A stretch of DNA of 64,000 bases, taken from positions 32,499,777-32,563,776 of the forward strand of contig CM055093.1 of the NCBI GenBank assembly GCA_029204225.1, in the 5' to 3' direction. Of the stretch, positions 45,678 to 57,290 are shown piece after piece. The stretch's first letter is position 1, and each line of letters begins with the position of its first letter. Position numbers and translations under genes: made by a program. This DNA comes from Diphasiastrum complanatum (taxonomy: Eukaryota; Streptophyta; Lycopodiopsida; Lycopodiales; Lycopodiaceae). The notes beneath the pieces are model-generated. The model was not told the origin of the DNA, made no database searches, and worked only from the letters and a program-made list of their open reading frames with translations.

Positions 45678-47601
45678 ATGGCTGTTGTCACAGCCAAGAC
45701 GGTAAAGGATGTATCGTCGCATGAGTTTGTGCGAGCGTATGCGGCTCATCTCAAGAGATCTGGCAAGGTTTGTTTGTTTCGTCTTTTCCTTTTGCATCTC
45801 TCTTAAGCTCGTGGCCCTCTTCTGAGGGTTTGATTTTCTGCATAGCTGCGAGCTTCATGTGATGGATGGCCTTTTCAGAATGCCAGTTAATTCTAGTCAG
45901 AAATCCTTTTCCGTCAGAATATTTGTTATGCGGAAAACCTAGTTTTTCATCATGCTCAACATGATTGCTGTTTGAGAACCGCATTTTACCTATTGATCCG
46001 CTGAACTGCATTTTCATTTCATCATTCTCATGTAAAATTTAGTGTTCATAATGATATCGGTGCAATTATGGTGAAACTTTGATTCTTAATTATGGTGCAT
46101 AGCATTTTTTTGCTTTCCTTCTAGCGGAGCTTGTGTTATTTGATTTTTTCGAAAGGGTGCTGTGCAGCAGAAATGTGATATTTCTCAATTTATTATACAT
46201 CCTTGCAAATCGATTGTCGTGTCCTTTTGTTTTATAGATCGAGCTACCAGCATGGGCTGATCTTGTAAAAACAGCGACTTTTAAGGAACTTGCTCCTTAT
46301 GATGCTGATTGGTACTACATCAGAGCTGGTATGGTATCTTCTCCTTCTCTTTTAAGGAATTGGCTTTTTCTTGCATGGAAGCTTTTAATTTTATTGGTTA
46401 ACTAGTTGAATTAGTTCTCGCATGATGCGGCATGGAAGAGATGTACGTGGACCCTTTTTTGAATATATATTTATATATACGAAGCGATGCGTGTCCCGTG
46501 ATAACGTTTACTCTCAGGAATACAATCTTTAGTGACGGCAGCCGTAGATGCCCGTAGAAGGTTCGGAATGCCAATACTTGCTTACCTATTGCTCAGTCTT
46601 CGCATATAGTACTCTTTCTGGGAAGAGACTGCCGAAGAAAGCTCTGATTGACAGAGAACGAACGACATTGCCTGGCGCAGCAGCCCAGAATAGTGGTATA
46701 GTTTTCAACATTGTCAGGAAAATTGGTCCTTAGGGGATAGAATAATCGGCCCCATCAAAATCTGATTGACGCATCCTTCAGGCTTCTGCTCTCATCATCA
46801 TTCACTCACTGCGTACTTCCCCTTCCACTTCCATTACAGTTGTATCCCACTCGTACTCAGATCAGCATCAGGCTTCTTGTGTGTGATGGTAGTAGCTGAC
46901 CTTGGGGAATAAGTGGCATGATATGATATAATATATACTAGTAAAGAGTGCCCGTCATTGACGGGCAGTGGCGGTCGATGATTTGGAAATTCAGTATGTC
47001 GTTAACGGACGATGATTTTTTCGATCTAGGTGGCGGTGGTCCCTATGCGGCCTAAATGCGGTCCTTACGCGACGGTCCTTATACGGCCTAAATGCGGTCC
47101 CTATGCCTTCGTTCAGAAGTAGCCGTAGGCGAACGTGAGAACCGTGAGTGAGAGGAGAGAGAAACCGTGAGAACCGTGAGTGAGAGGAACTGTGAACCGT
47201 GTGTGAGAGAGAGAGGGAGAGCATCCGAGAGAGAGAGCATCGTGAGAACCGTGAGTGTGAGAGAGGAACTGTGAGAACCGTGAGTGAGAGAGAGAGAGAG
47301 AGGGAGAGCATCCGAGTGAGAGCATCGTGAGAACCGTGAGTGAGAGAGAGGGAGAGCATCCAAGAGAGAGAGAGAGAGGAACCGTGAGAACCGTGAGTGA
47401 GAGAGGAACTGTGAGTGAGGAACTATGAGAACCGTGAGTGGGAGAGAGAGGGAGAGCATCCGAGAGAGAGCATCGTGAGAACCGTGAGTGAGAGAGAGAG
47501 GAACCGTGAGAATCGTGAGTGAGAAGAACCGTGAGTGAGAGGAATTGTGAGAACCGTGAGTGAGACAGAGGGAGGGCATCCGAGAGAGCATCGTGAGAAC
47601 C

Positions 47602-47647
<46 letters not shown>

Positions 47648-48036
47648 CTGTGAGAACCGTGAGTGAGAGAGAGGGAGAGCATCGTGAGAACCGTGAGTGA
47701 GAGAGAAGAACCGCGAGTGAGAGGGAGAGCATCCGAGAGAGAGCACCGTGAGAACCGTGAGTGAGAGAGAGAGAGAGGGAGAGCATCCGAGAGAGAGAGC
47801 ATCGTGAGAACCGTGAGAGAGAGGGAGAGCATCCGAGACAGAGAGGGAGAGAGCATCGTGAAAACCGTGAACCATGAGCGAGAAAGAGAGGAACCGTGAG
47901 AACCGTGAGTGAGAGAGGAACTGTGAGAACTGTGAGTGAGAGAGAGACGGAGAGCATCCGAGAGAGAGCATCTTGAGAACCGTGAGAATCATGAGAGAGA
48001 GGAACTGTGAGCGAGAGAGAGAGGAACCGTGAGAAC

Positions 48037-48102
<66 letters not shown>

Positions 48103-48149
48103 AGAGAGAGAGAGCATCGTGAGAACCGTGAGAGAGAGAGGGAGAGCAT

Positions 48150-48209
<60 letters not shown>

Positions 48210-49744
48210 CGTGAGTGAGAGAGGGAGAACATCCGAGAGAGAGAGCATCGTGAGAGCCATGAGAACCGTGAGTGAGAGAGAGGAATCGTGAGAACCGTGA
48301 GAGATGTGAGTGAGAGAGAGGAACTGTGAGAACCGTGAGAGAGAGAGGGAGAGCATCGGTGCCTGAATTTCTGCACGTAAGCAGGAATCTAGAGCGACTA
48401 TATCATATAGCAAGTGATGCAGACCACAACGGCTACATACGGTCTCTCGCTCTCGCTCTCTCTCTCTCTCTCTACATACGGTCTCTCTCTCTCTCATATT
48501 TCTTTGGCTCATTTTGAAAAGGTGAGAAACATTTGTCAACGATTTGGTGCTATAATAATAATGCTAACGCAAGATACGTTGCTATAATAATAATGCTAGG
48601 GCAAGATATGTTGCTAACGATGGTTCAACAATGGATGCTATAACATCTGTATCAGTGCTTCAACGATGGATGTTTCAACAATGGATGTTTCAATGATTTG
48701 GTGTTATATCAATGATGGTTTCTGCTATAACGCTTTGGTGTTATAACGATGGTTCAACGTTGGATGTTTCTAACGATGGATGTTTCAACGATGGATGCTA
48801 TAACATAATAACTTTATTATTATAACGATGGTTCAATGATGGATGCTATAACATCCGTATCAGTGCTTCAGCGATGTTTCAATGATGGTTCAACGATGGA
48901 TGCTATAACATCTGTATCAGTGCTTCAACGATGGTTCAACAATGGATGGTTCAGAGATTCGATTTGGTGTTATAACGATGGTTCAACGATGGATGTTCAA
49001 CGATTTGGTGATTCAATTTTGTGTTTACTCGGCAATCTGGAATTCGTAGCATAGCATCCGACGCGACTCAGACTAAAGACTCCATAGAATGACTGAATGA
49101 AAACAAAACGCACAATTCGGACACTGATTGAGACAATCCAGCCATTGGTACAACAACTTCAGTCCATGAACAATCATGTAATTCAGTGAAGTCATCTACT
49201 TATATTGCGATTCAGAGGAAGGCATTCCATAATATTGCAGTTAAGACGAAGTTATTCCGTAACATTATGATTTATATGAAGGTATTCTATAATATTGTGA
49301 CTTAGACGAATGTGTTCCATAAAACTATATTTATTCAAAAGAGATATTATAGGAAACATTTTGAACTTGTTTGAAAATGTTTGCATTGAATTTAGCTCCT
49401 TTAACGGGCAGGCCTACGTTCACGCTGCCGCTTGATCCATCTATGAGATTTACAAACCTGAGCTGCCCTGTTGCTCTGCCTGTGGACTGAGGGGCATGCC
49501 ATCGGAGAGCTGGCTCTACTGCAATAGCGCAGAATGTCTGCAATCTGGTTGAGGGTGAGGTCGTTGCCCAGGCGCGCAGCCACTGGAGCAAGGGCTGAGT
49601 TGTCTATAGCGAGGAGGGTGAGGCTGTTGCGGCTGTTGTTCTTGGAGGCAACTCCAGTTTGTGTCAAGAGGTTGTTGCGGACGGAGTAGTCTAGGTTTTG
49701 ATCTAGAATGGCGGTGATGTTTTGATCTACCAAGAAGTCGTGAT

Positions 49745-49797
<53 letters not shown>

Positions 49798-51220
49798 CTT
49801 GCTTGGTGAAGCTCCCTCGTGCTTGATAGAGATGATGGATTTTGCCAAAGCGGCCGCTGAGGAAGCATGGAAGTTAATGGAAAGGGGACAATCTGAAATA
49901 CTCCTTCCTTGACGACGCTGAAGAACGTGAAAAGAGAGAGCGCACGCGCTCTGGGGAGGAAAAGAATTTGAAATTGTGTGCGTGCGCCCAAAAAAAAATG
50001 GCTTCTATGTGTTGTTTTTCACACGCATAGACCTTTCAATTGTTTTTTAGCTTTTCGCGTTGTAAAAAGCGTGACATTTTGTTACGAGCAAAGCGTGACA
50101 TTTTTGGCGGGCAGAGCGTGACATTTTTGACGGCATGGCGACATTCTCTCTCTAAAATAGTTTTAATATATATGATGATGTGACCGGTATATATTTAAGC
50201 TATTAGGCTATACGTGAAAATTTTGAAAAAAAAAACCGCGTATTCCGGAAAAAAAAACAGAGACGTATTGTCTCAGAACACGTTCGGAACGCCCATTCCA
50301 AAACGGAACGGTCTTTAGACATTCACTTTTTAGTATTAGATCATATTTTTCTGCTAGCTGTACCTGGTCTTTGTTGTGTGCTTTTTTTAATGCTACAAAG
50401 AGTTCAGTTAGGTGTTGGATCCTTAAAACCACACTTTTATGCAAGCAATTGTGGATCACTGTAAAACCTTTTGTTCTAAATTTTAACATCTTGACTCCTT
50501 TCTGCAATTGAAAATGGAGAGTAGGTGTTCAGTTTATTGATTTAGATAAAAAAGATATCTGTTTTCTTTTGAGATTTTTTCGCAATTGCATATACTTCCT
50601 TGCACTGTTAATTTTTTGAATTTGTGTGGAGGAACTGTTAGCTGTATTTCCTGTTACCTAGGAAAATCTTTTATTGTTTGTGTACCATTTGTTGAAATAA
50701 TGTTACTACAATGCAGTACACAGTAAAAGAAAGTGTATGAAAGAGTGCTTCTATCTTGACCTATATGTTTATGATTGTGAAAGTTTTGGAAGTGCTGAAA
50801 TATGTTATTCTTGTCATGAATTATAACTCTCAGCATCAATGGCAAGGAAAATCTATTTGCGACAAGGGATTGGAGTTGGTGCTTTCAGGAAAATTTATGG
50901 AGGACGCAAGAGCAACGGGTCTCGCCCTTCACATTTTGCACGAAGCAGTGGCTCCATAGCTAGAGATGTTCTTAAACAGTTAGAAAGGATCGAAATCGTT
51001 GAGAAAGATTTGAAAGGGTAAGCTTTTTTATTGAGATGCATTCAAGTATAGTGGAGGGTGCATATTCTAATATTTTGTAATTTAATGTAAAAAACATGTC
51101 AAATGGTCCGTTCAAGCTCATCAAAATTTTTTGAATGTTTTTAGAGGAAGGCGCATTACATCAAATGGCCAGCGCGACTTAGATCAAGTTGCAGGTCGAA
51201 TTGCGATTTCTGCTACATGA
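45678..51220 (+). CDS. RPS19: Cytosolic 40S ribosomal protein S19 (eS19), four exons
   Basis: Exons 45678-45767, 46238-46328, 50834-51017 and 51145-51220 give 146 residues plus TGA, the usual plant eS19 length (about 143-146). All introns are GT-AG: 470, 4505 and 127 bp, in phases 0, 1 and 0 or 2 as the codons require. Reading: exon 1 [20 protein letters not shown]; exon 2 [20 protein letters not shown] and [10 protein letters not shown]; exon 3 [40 protein letters not shown]; exon 4 [20 protein letters not shown]. These are the conserved eS19 blocks. The protein is a component of the small subunit head, needed for 18S rRNA maturation and 40S assembly. The start is the first ATG after the promoter and matches family starts. 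The frame is intact and splice sites are good, so it is probably functional despite the repeat-filled intron 2. Confidence 0.95.
46329..46937 (+). other. RPS19 intron 2, part before the Helitron
   Basis: No recognised feature. A 61-codon ORF at 46548-46733 has no family resemblance that I can see. The last bases (TATGATATAATATATA) are the AT-rich target next to the Helitron 3' end. Confidence 0.5.
46938..46967 (-). other. Helitron 3' terminus: hairpin plus CTAG
   Basis: TGCCCGTC-ATT-GACGGGCA forms a perfect 8-bp stem with a 3-nt loop; CTAG then T completes the terminus on the minus strand. The same family terminus occurs on the + strand at 60119-60148. Confidence 0.8.
47040..47106. repeat. 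Short direct repeats near the Helitron end
   Basis: GCGGCCTAAATGCGGTCC and ACGGCCTAAATGCGGTCC (47047-47064 and 47084-47101), with related GGTCCTTA pieces between. They lie ~80-170 bp inside the Helitron 3' end. Confidence 0.7.
47130..48360. repeat. GA-rich minisatellite array (~1.2 kb)
   Basis: Irregular array of GAGAACCGTGAGTGAGAGA, GAGGGAGAGCATCCGAGAG and GAGGAACTGTGA modules, with pure GA runs at about 47605-47642, 48038-48095 and 48152-48207. Very long minus-strand open frames across it (up to 483 codons of Leu/Ser/His) are an effect of a repeat without stop codons. Confidence 0.93.
48605..49020. repeat. Minisatellite, core TTCAACGATGGATG
   Basis: TTCAACGATGGATGCTATAA and variants repeat many times, with longer modules such as ACATCTGTATCAGTGCTTCA present three times (48647, 48853, 48908). 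Just before it, 48550-48615 has a repeated GCTATAATAATAATGCTA. Confidence 0.88.
49207..49326. repeat. 30-bp tandem repeat, four units
   Basis: Four consecutive diverged 30-bp units ending in ATTCCATAATATT-type sequence (49207, 49237, 49267, 49297), for example AAGGCATTCCATAATATT and AAGTTATTCCGTAACATT. It ends 8 bp before the FLA fragment. Confidence 0.85.
49334..49730 (-). pseudogene. Fasciclin-like arabinogalactan protein (FLA) gene fragment
   Basis: Minus strand: [47 protein letters not shown] and [10 protein letters not shown] (49730-49530), then in another frame [36 protein letters not shown] and VSYNISFE (49486-49334). This is one fasciclin domain of a plant FLA cell-surface glycoprotein: the first H1-like block, then the [13 protein letters not shown] region. 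About 25-30 residues between the halves are missing and there is a frameshift. A CT repeat replaces the signal peptide region. FLAs act at the plasma membrane and wall; this piece is non-functional. Its place inside the Helitron fits gene-fragment capture. Confidence 0.82.
49747..49792. repeat. (GA)n microsatellite
   Basis: AG dinucleotide run of ~46 bp just upstream (minus sense) of the FLA fragment. Confidence 0.93.
50057..50145 (-). repeat. Repeats of GCGTGACATTTT near the Helitron 5' end
   Basis: AAAGCGTGACATTTTG, AAAGCGTGACATTTTTGGC, AGAGCGTGACATTTTTGAC and a diverged GGCGACATTC follow each other at ~30-bp steps. They lie within ~120 bp of the proposed 5' terminus. Confidence 0.8.
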
Positions 51221-53696
51221 CAAGGAACCCAAGAGGAAAGTTTTATGAATCTCATAATGAGCTGGACGAATTCGTATACCCTAAAGTGCAGTGCATTTGT
51301 TACTTCGAAAAGCGACATTGTGTTTAGAAAGCAAAGCCTATTTTGAAAAGTTATTCCTAGGCCTCAACTTAGTAGCCATCTTAGTTCACAGTACATCTGA
51401 CAGAAATTTCCAGATCAGAGACACCCCGTTTGTCGGAATGAGAATTCAAAAGTTACGATTTATCTTCATTTTTCCAACGAATATAATGTAGGAAACTGTA
51501 GTGCTTTTGCATCCTGACCTAGTGCCAGGAATCCACACTGTTTTTGTAGATTAAGATCTGACTGATGAAGTTGTTCAGTGAATGTACTTAGAATGTGAGT
51601 CCACGGGAATGAGAGTGATCATAAAGTTGTGTTCCCACTCTTTGTTTTTGTTAATCTAGCAACTTGGTTGTTGTGGAGGTCATCAATTGTGTTTTTTGGT
51701 GGTTAATTGTAGCTATTGATAGTTATGCGTCTGTCATCTGTTCATTTTACTCAATTGAGTGTTCTTAAATGACACTCTATTGCTGCGTACTCTGAATATG
51801 ATGGAACTTCTTGCTCTTAAGCAAATCTTGTTCCACATTCACTCTACATGTTATTTGCATCATATTTGATGACTCTACTTATTATTTTGGTATGTGCTGA
51901 TGTCTTTTAAGCAGCCAGATTAGATCCATCTCTTTAATGTAAGCAATTTGCATTTGGTCAGCAAATGATCTTTTGGGCTGATGAGGGTGGAAGGGAGCTT
52001 TGAATGATATGCTTAAGCCTGAGTTTTGGTAGCATGCTATTCTTTATTTAATAATAGTTGAAATTGCATTCAGAATGTCATACCTATTGCAAGCATGAGT
52101 TATGTTTATGGATTCCTTTTTTTTACCAAACATAATCTGGTGCCCTACTTTGCATGTAACCTGCACCCACCATGGGGTTTTAGACATCTAAAATCATTTG
52201 ATGGGGTATTTCTGGTACTCTGTAGTTATGGTCATGATTTATTTGAGTAAGTCAAAGCTTTATTCATTGTACCTATTGTTTGGACAGCAGGTATTACTAT
52301 TACAGGAAGACTTTGATGGGTAATGTTTTCTTGGTGGGGGGAATGCAGTCGTGACCTTGCCATAAAAAGCTGGTATTGCTGTGTAGTATGGAAATGGAAC
52401 ACATTTCAACCTATTGCACCTGCAATACTTGATTTACAAGAAAGGACTTTGCTAGAATTGATCATATTTATTACCGATTGTGCAATTCTAAAGATGGCCA
52501 TAGAGGTAGCAATTTAAAGTGGTGTATCAGACAAAAGGAATTTGTGAGGAACACCACATGGCACAGTATCACTAATTAGCCTCTTGAGAAAGAACCCTCA
52601 ATCAAAAACAACCATAACTATCAATACATGGGCCAAACCAAATTAAAGAGGCCCTACCAAGTTAGATTTTACATGTATTAACACTGATAGTGCATGTTAT
52701 TCTAAATCCCAAGTATGTGTATGCATGTGTATGTCTCTATTCTAAATCTTTTTTAGCGTCAAAGAGTAAGAAAATCTCAGACTAATACTTCCACACTTAA
52801 GACTATGAACAATATCCTTTAAAATCATCTACATACTATTCCAAATCTGGAACAATAATATTAAAATAATTTATGGTTTTGCATCAAACGTCAGACTGAA
52901 ATTTCCACTCTATCAAAAGATTAATTTAAGATATAACCATGATATCCTGCCTTTGGAACCTGATGAAAAGATTATAGCAGGAAAAAGATTAAACATGTGC
53001 ACTAAATATTTTCCAATTGATTCCAATCATCGCTTGCCTTTGTCTTCATCATTTAAAGCTCATAACAGACCAAAGAACACGACAATGCAAGTGTTTTCCT
53101 CTGCCGAGTTTTTCAGCTTCACTCGATTAAACAATTTAAAGTGCTCCAGCACCTTGTTGGAGAAGCATCTTGCTGCAATACCATTTGTGACCATGATCAT
53201 TCTATTGCAAATCTTTTTACCATTTGTAAAGGAAAATGTGAATCTCCAAGCTTGAAATTCACCATATGAATCAATCATAATGCTGTTGGTGCATCCCAAG
53301 AAACTACAGTTTCTCTTTCGTTTCATTTGTGACATGCATCTAATGGTGTCATTCTTCATGCCAGTGTGAAATTTGAGCCTGTTGCTTTTTATCTCTAACT
53401 TTTACAGTTAATGTCTTTCAATGCTGTATGATATTATTGAAACACCATCTTCCATTAAGACGCTTGCGGATTGACTTAGACTTGAAAGGGCCAAGCAATT
53501 TGAGTGGCTCTTGTTCCAATACTTTTTTTTTTGATAATTATTGAAGAGTACATAAAGCTTTGCAGAGAATGGGTTTGCATCTTATTCAATTCCTTATCTT
53601 TGACATGTATGTCGTAACAAAATGTTCATGCTTATTTGACCTATGAGAATTAGAAAATCAACTTGTAGCATTTGTTTCTTATGGATGGAGAAGATA
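51221..53696 (+). other. RPS19 3' flank and intergenic sequence
   Basis: No second gene, RNA gene or repeat recognised in about 2.5 kb. ORFs are short and without family resemblance. The RPS19 3' UTR must lie in the first few hundred bases, but I could not fix a poly(A) site. Confidence 0.5.
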
Positions 53697-53900
53697 GTGG
53701 AGTTGGTTTAAGGATTCTGAGAAAGGTCTGCAATAGTAAAGCTAACAAAAGTTGCCAAGAGAGCATAAGATGATAGAGATGACTAAAATTTTAAGAAAGT
53801 GGAGTTGGTTTAAGGATTCTGAGAAAGGTCTGCAATAGTAAAGCTAATAAAAGTTGCCAAGAGAGCATAAGATGATAGACATGACTAAAATTTTTAAGAA
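53697..53900. repeat. 102-bp tandem duplication, two copies
   Basis: GTGGAGTTGGTTTAAGGATT starts at 53697 and again at 53799. The copies differ at only a few positions, so the duplication is fairly recent. Confidence 0.92.
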
Positions 53901-54003
53901 AGGAAGTATTAGTGAATATTTTTTTGTGAAGAATTTTGAAAGATCCGCTAGGTTTGCATTATCCTTATAAGGGCTTCGATGTGTGGCTACCAACAACATG
54001 ATG

Positions 54004-54107
54004 AATTTGGAGCTTCTAGACGAATACAGACAACAAATGAAAGCAAACACAATGACGGAAAATTTGGTACTTCTAGACAAATAGAGACAACAAATGAAAG
54101 CAAACAA
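54004..54107. repeat. ~57-bp imperfect tandem repeat, two copies
   Basis: AATTTGG-CTTCTAGAC-AATA-AGACAACAAATGAAAGC occurs twice (54004 and 54060). Confidence 0.85.
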
Positions 54108-54429
54108 CATAAAGAACAATAATATGCATACCTCCAAAGAATATGGAGGAATGAAATTTTTTTTGAGAAGAAAGTAGACAACACACCCTTCTCAAGAGCT
54201 TTTCCTTATCAATATTCCTTTCTCCTTCAGACTTTTAGTAATGTATGAGGAATCATTCAATAGATACTGTATTGCTTGAGATTGTGGAGCCTCTTGCCCT
54301 TTCAAGAACACTAATTCTTGGAGAAATGTAAAAGGTTTTTCTTAGTCATTGATAAATACAACATAGATTGTGAAGACAAAAGTTGCTATTAAAAAGTCTT
54401 CTTGACATTGTTTGCTTCTTAATTGCTTT

Positions 54430-55190
54430 AGTAGCCACAAGTACAAACTCTCAAAATTTGCAATATAACAATCACACCACAATCCAATTGGATGACAGAG
54501 CCTTTGTGAAGTAATTTGCTGGCCATTGATTCTGTCCTACAGTAGACTAAGGATATCTCCTTGCTTTGCACTTTCTCTCTCAAATAGTGATATCTGATTT
54601 GGATATACTTGTTTCGAGAATGAAATCTCGGATTGAGAGAGAGAGCTATGGTCCTTTGGTTTTTATTCTCTATCAAAGAATCAAAATTCAATGTCCATCG
54701 CTGTTTTCCATTGATCAGCATCAGGTGTAGATATCGCCTTGGAATTTGTATTTGGTTCTTGCACGAAGTAGCAGGCTGCATCGTCCATAAATCTGGACGA
54801 AGGCTGTCTTGGTTGATTCGATCTTCTTGGCTGAATTTCGATCCCCTGTTGTTCAGGCTCGTTTCCGAGTTTGTATCGATTTTCTGATTTTCGATTCTGG
54901 AATCTTTTTCGATACATGGATCAAAAATTTCTCCAATACCTGGATCGGAAATTTCTCGAGCTTTTGCCTTGTGTTTGATAAATCGATCTTCCAAAAAAGT
55001 GACATCTCTGCTCATAAATGATTTCTGTTTCCAGATTTTAGAGCTTGTATGCCTTGTGATATGGGGAGTAGCCAACGAAAATCGATTTTATGCTTTTGTC
55101 ATCCAGCTTCTTCTTGAGATCTTCAGGGATATGAGCATAAGCAATGCAACCAAATACTCTGATATTCTTGAGTGATTGTTTCGATCCAGT
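54430..55190 (-). pseudogene. Copia-3 integrase end, RT start and RNase H end
   Basis: Minus strand: CIAYAHIPEDLKKKLDD and VGYSPYHKAYKL close the integrase. A variable linker leads to STPDADQWKTAMDIEFDSLI, the first RT block. About 40 codons later comes KYIQIRYHYLREKVQSKEIS, the RNase H end. The jump shows deletion of nearly the entire RT. Confidence 0.82.
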
Positions 55191-56640
55191 TCACACCTCA
55201 TAAGGTGTCTTGCCATTTAGGGCTTTGGTGATGGATCGATTTTGTAGATAGGCGGTTGTTGAAACAGCTTCTGCCCAAAATTTCTTCAGAAGAGAGGCAT
55301 GGGCCAGCATGCTCTCGGCACTTTTGATGAGTGTCCGATTCTTCCGTTCAGCTATACCATTGGACTGAGGTGAGTAGCTTGTTGTGAATTGTTGATGTAT
55401 TCCGTTGGCATTATAAAACTCTTTAAATTCGATGGCGATAAATTCCCCCCCTCCATCTGTGCGTAAAGCTTTGATTTTTCCCTGGGTCTTATTTTCTGTA
55501 GATGTCATGAACTGCGTGAAGAACTTGAATGCCTCTAATTTGTTCTTCAGAAAATAGGTTGTAGTCCTTTGAGAGAAGTCATCGATGAAGGTTAGGAGGT
55601 ATAGAGCTCCCCCTTCGAAAGTAGTCTGCATCGGGCCACAGATGTCGCTATGTACAAGATCTAGCAGGCCTTTGGAAGTATGAACTTAGTCAGAAATGAA
55701 AGGACTTCTAGCATGCTTGTTGATTATACAGCTTTCACATGGAGAAGCTGGCTTGCTGACAGAAGGTAGAACTTGTACTGGTTTCTGAGTCGACATTTGT
55801 TGAATACTATTGAAGTTCAAATGGCCTAATCTAAAATGCCAAAGCATATAAGATGATTCGAAAATTGAGGTGTGAAGAGCTTGACTATTGGAAGAATAAT
55901 AGTGGCTGAGTTTGTAGAGATTGCCACTTCTTCTCCCGAAAGTTAAAACTTTTCAAGATTTGTCAAAGATGGTGCATCCGGTTGTATTGAATTCGACTCT
56001 CCGATCTCAATCAGTGATTCTGCTAACTGAGAGCAGATTCTTGGTCAAATTTGGAACGTGGAGAACACTGAATAACAATTTGACTTCACCTGAAATTCGA
56101 TTTTGACTGTTTCTTCACCTTGAATCGAATGGGATGAGTTGTATCCAAGTTGCACAATTCGAGAGTGGGTGAAAGATTTATAATTTTTGAACCAGTCTTG
56201 ATGGTGAGTCATGTGTTGAGTTGCTCCAAAATCGAAATACCAGGAATTGATATCTTGTTGTTCTTCGACCTTGGTCATAAAGGCTGCTTCATCTTCCTCT
56301 TGCTGCTGGATGGACGATGACGCATTCATGCAAATAGAGTACATTGCCTCACCATAGTGTGCTGATCCCACTGGTTGAGACAGAATTCGCTTGTTTTTGG
56401 AGTTGCTTCTTCTTTTCATTGTTGAATTTCAAAGTTTTGTAGTCCTTGATCTCATGTTCAGTTCTCTTGCAGAATAGTTTATGCTTTGGTTGGAAAGATG
56501 AAGAGTTCGAATTCGACCCTAAGCCAGAATTTGACCCTGAGCCATAATTTGAACCTAAGTCAAAATATGATCATGACTGCATATTGCTCTTCTTTCTGGA
56601 TCTAAGCTTTTGATTTTTGGAATATAGAGATTCAGCACTT
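55191..56640 (-). pseudogene. Copia-3 gag end, protease and integrase core
   Basis: Minus strand: repeated gag tail (56600-56500), then a 124-codon open frame from 56419 with the protease site WYFDFGATQHMT, where the D-S-G triad is D-F-G. 55631-55191 is an open integrase core: LLTFIDDFSQRTT, LRTDGGGEFIAIEF, QSNGIAERKNRTL and FWAEAVSTTAYLQNRS. The D, D and E are present. The stretch between (56045-55631) is GAG-pre-integrase with stops. Confidence 0.85.
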
Positions 56641-57290
56641 TTCGTATTTGCATATAACGAAATTAACTATGAGAGACTCAATCTTGCCAACATCTTATCA
56701 CAGAAGCAAGGGATCCCACAACTAGCAGGCTCTTGGCAAAAAATCTAAGTTCCTGAGAATCAAGAAGCCAGAAGTTCATGCAAAAAAACAAGAAAAGACA
56801 TATTCAGTCCAACCGATCAATAGTTAATTTTTAGCAGAAATTTTAGGGAATTCTCCAGTGACCTACCTCCGGTGATATCCTTCTTGGTGATCGAGCGAAT
56901 AATTGCATGCAATTCATGGTTCTTTGTTTCAGAAATAATTACAAATATTCCAGTCACTTTTTTGAAGAAAAATTAGAACCTGCATCATTTAGAAGAAAAG
57001 AGAACACGCATCAGCAGTAGTTCGATTGCTAAATTGGTGACAATATAAGTGGACTGGCAAGTGAACCGTGAGCAGATTTCCAACCGGCTTTTGTCTTCCT
57101 AGCACTTTTCATTTTTGAATATAACTAAATCAACTCTAGGAGACTTTGATAAATGATATTTTTGGAGATTTTGAAGAAATTATAAGAAAAATTATTCTTG
57201 TTTTCAATGGATGATTGCAATGTGGGGATTCACAGTATGGATCAAAATGCAATTCAACCCAAAATGAGTGCAAATCAACACAAAAAGAGA
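56641..57290. other. Unassigned AT-rich stretch
   Basis: No ORF, repeat or RNA gene recognised between Copia-3 and the non-LTR element. Confidence 0.5.

Larger units (their letters stand above)
46938..50178 (-). mobile_element. Candidate non-autonomous Helitron carrying a gene fragment, inside RPS19 intron 2
   Basis: On the minus strand the 3' end shows an 8-bp stem hairpin (46949-46967), then 7 bp, then CTAG (46941-46938) followed by host T. That is the Helitron 3' signature (hairpin ~10 nt before CTRR, insertion between A and T). A plausible 5' end is TCATCATATATATT at 50178 (or TCATATATATT at 50175), preceded by A and followed by AT-rich sequence and AGAGAGAGAATGTCG, like known plant Helitron starts. 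Inside are a fasciclin-AGP fragment in the same orientation, GA-rich minisatellites and other tandem repeats. No Rep/helicase is present, so it would depend on an autonomous partner. The 3' end is well supported; the 5' end is inferred. Confidence 0.65.
54430..56640 (-). mobile_element. Copia-3: internally deleted Copia element, minus strand
   Basis: Minus-strand order: gag C-terminus, protease, integrase, RT start, then the last part of RNase H, with most of RT and RNase H missing. The family is the same as the fragments at 13.0-14.35 kb (shared Gly/Ser/Asn-type gag segment). No LTRs were identified. Confidence 0.82.

Noticed and set aside
46548-46733. 61-codon ORF in RPS19 intron 2 as a captured gene
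   Set aside because: No recognisable family motif; length within chance expectation.
47088-48539. 483-codon minus-strand ORF rich in Leu, Ser, His and Arg
   Set aside because: It is the translation of a GA-rich minisatellite that lacks stop codons in this frame. Two other long minus-strand frames overlap it with the same composition, and there is no domain.
47130-49326. Regularly repeated units resembling a CRISPR array
   Set aside because: Eukaryotic intron; repeats and spacers are not of constant length, and no cas genes.
49401-49991. Full-length secreted FLA protein
   Set aside because: The N-terminal ~80 codons are non-homologous and include a Leu-Ser repeat from a GA tract; only one broken fasciclin domain is present, with a frameshift and a gap.
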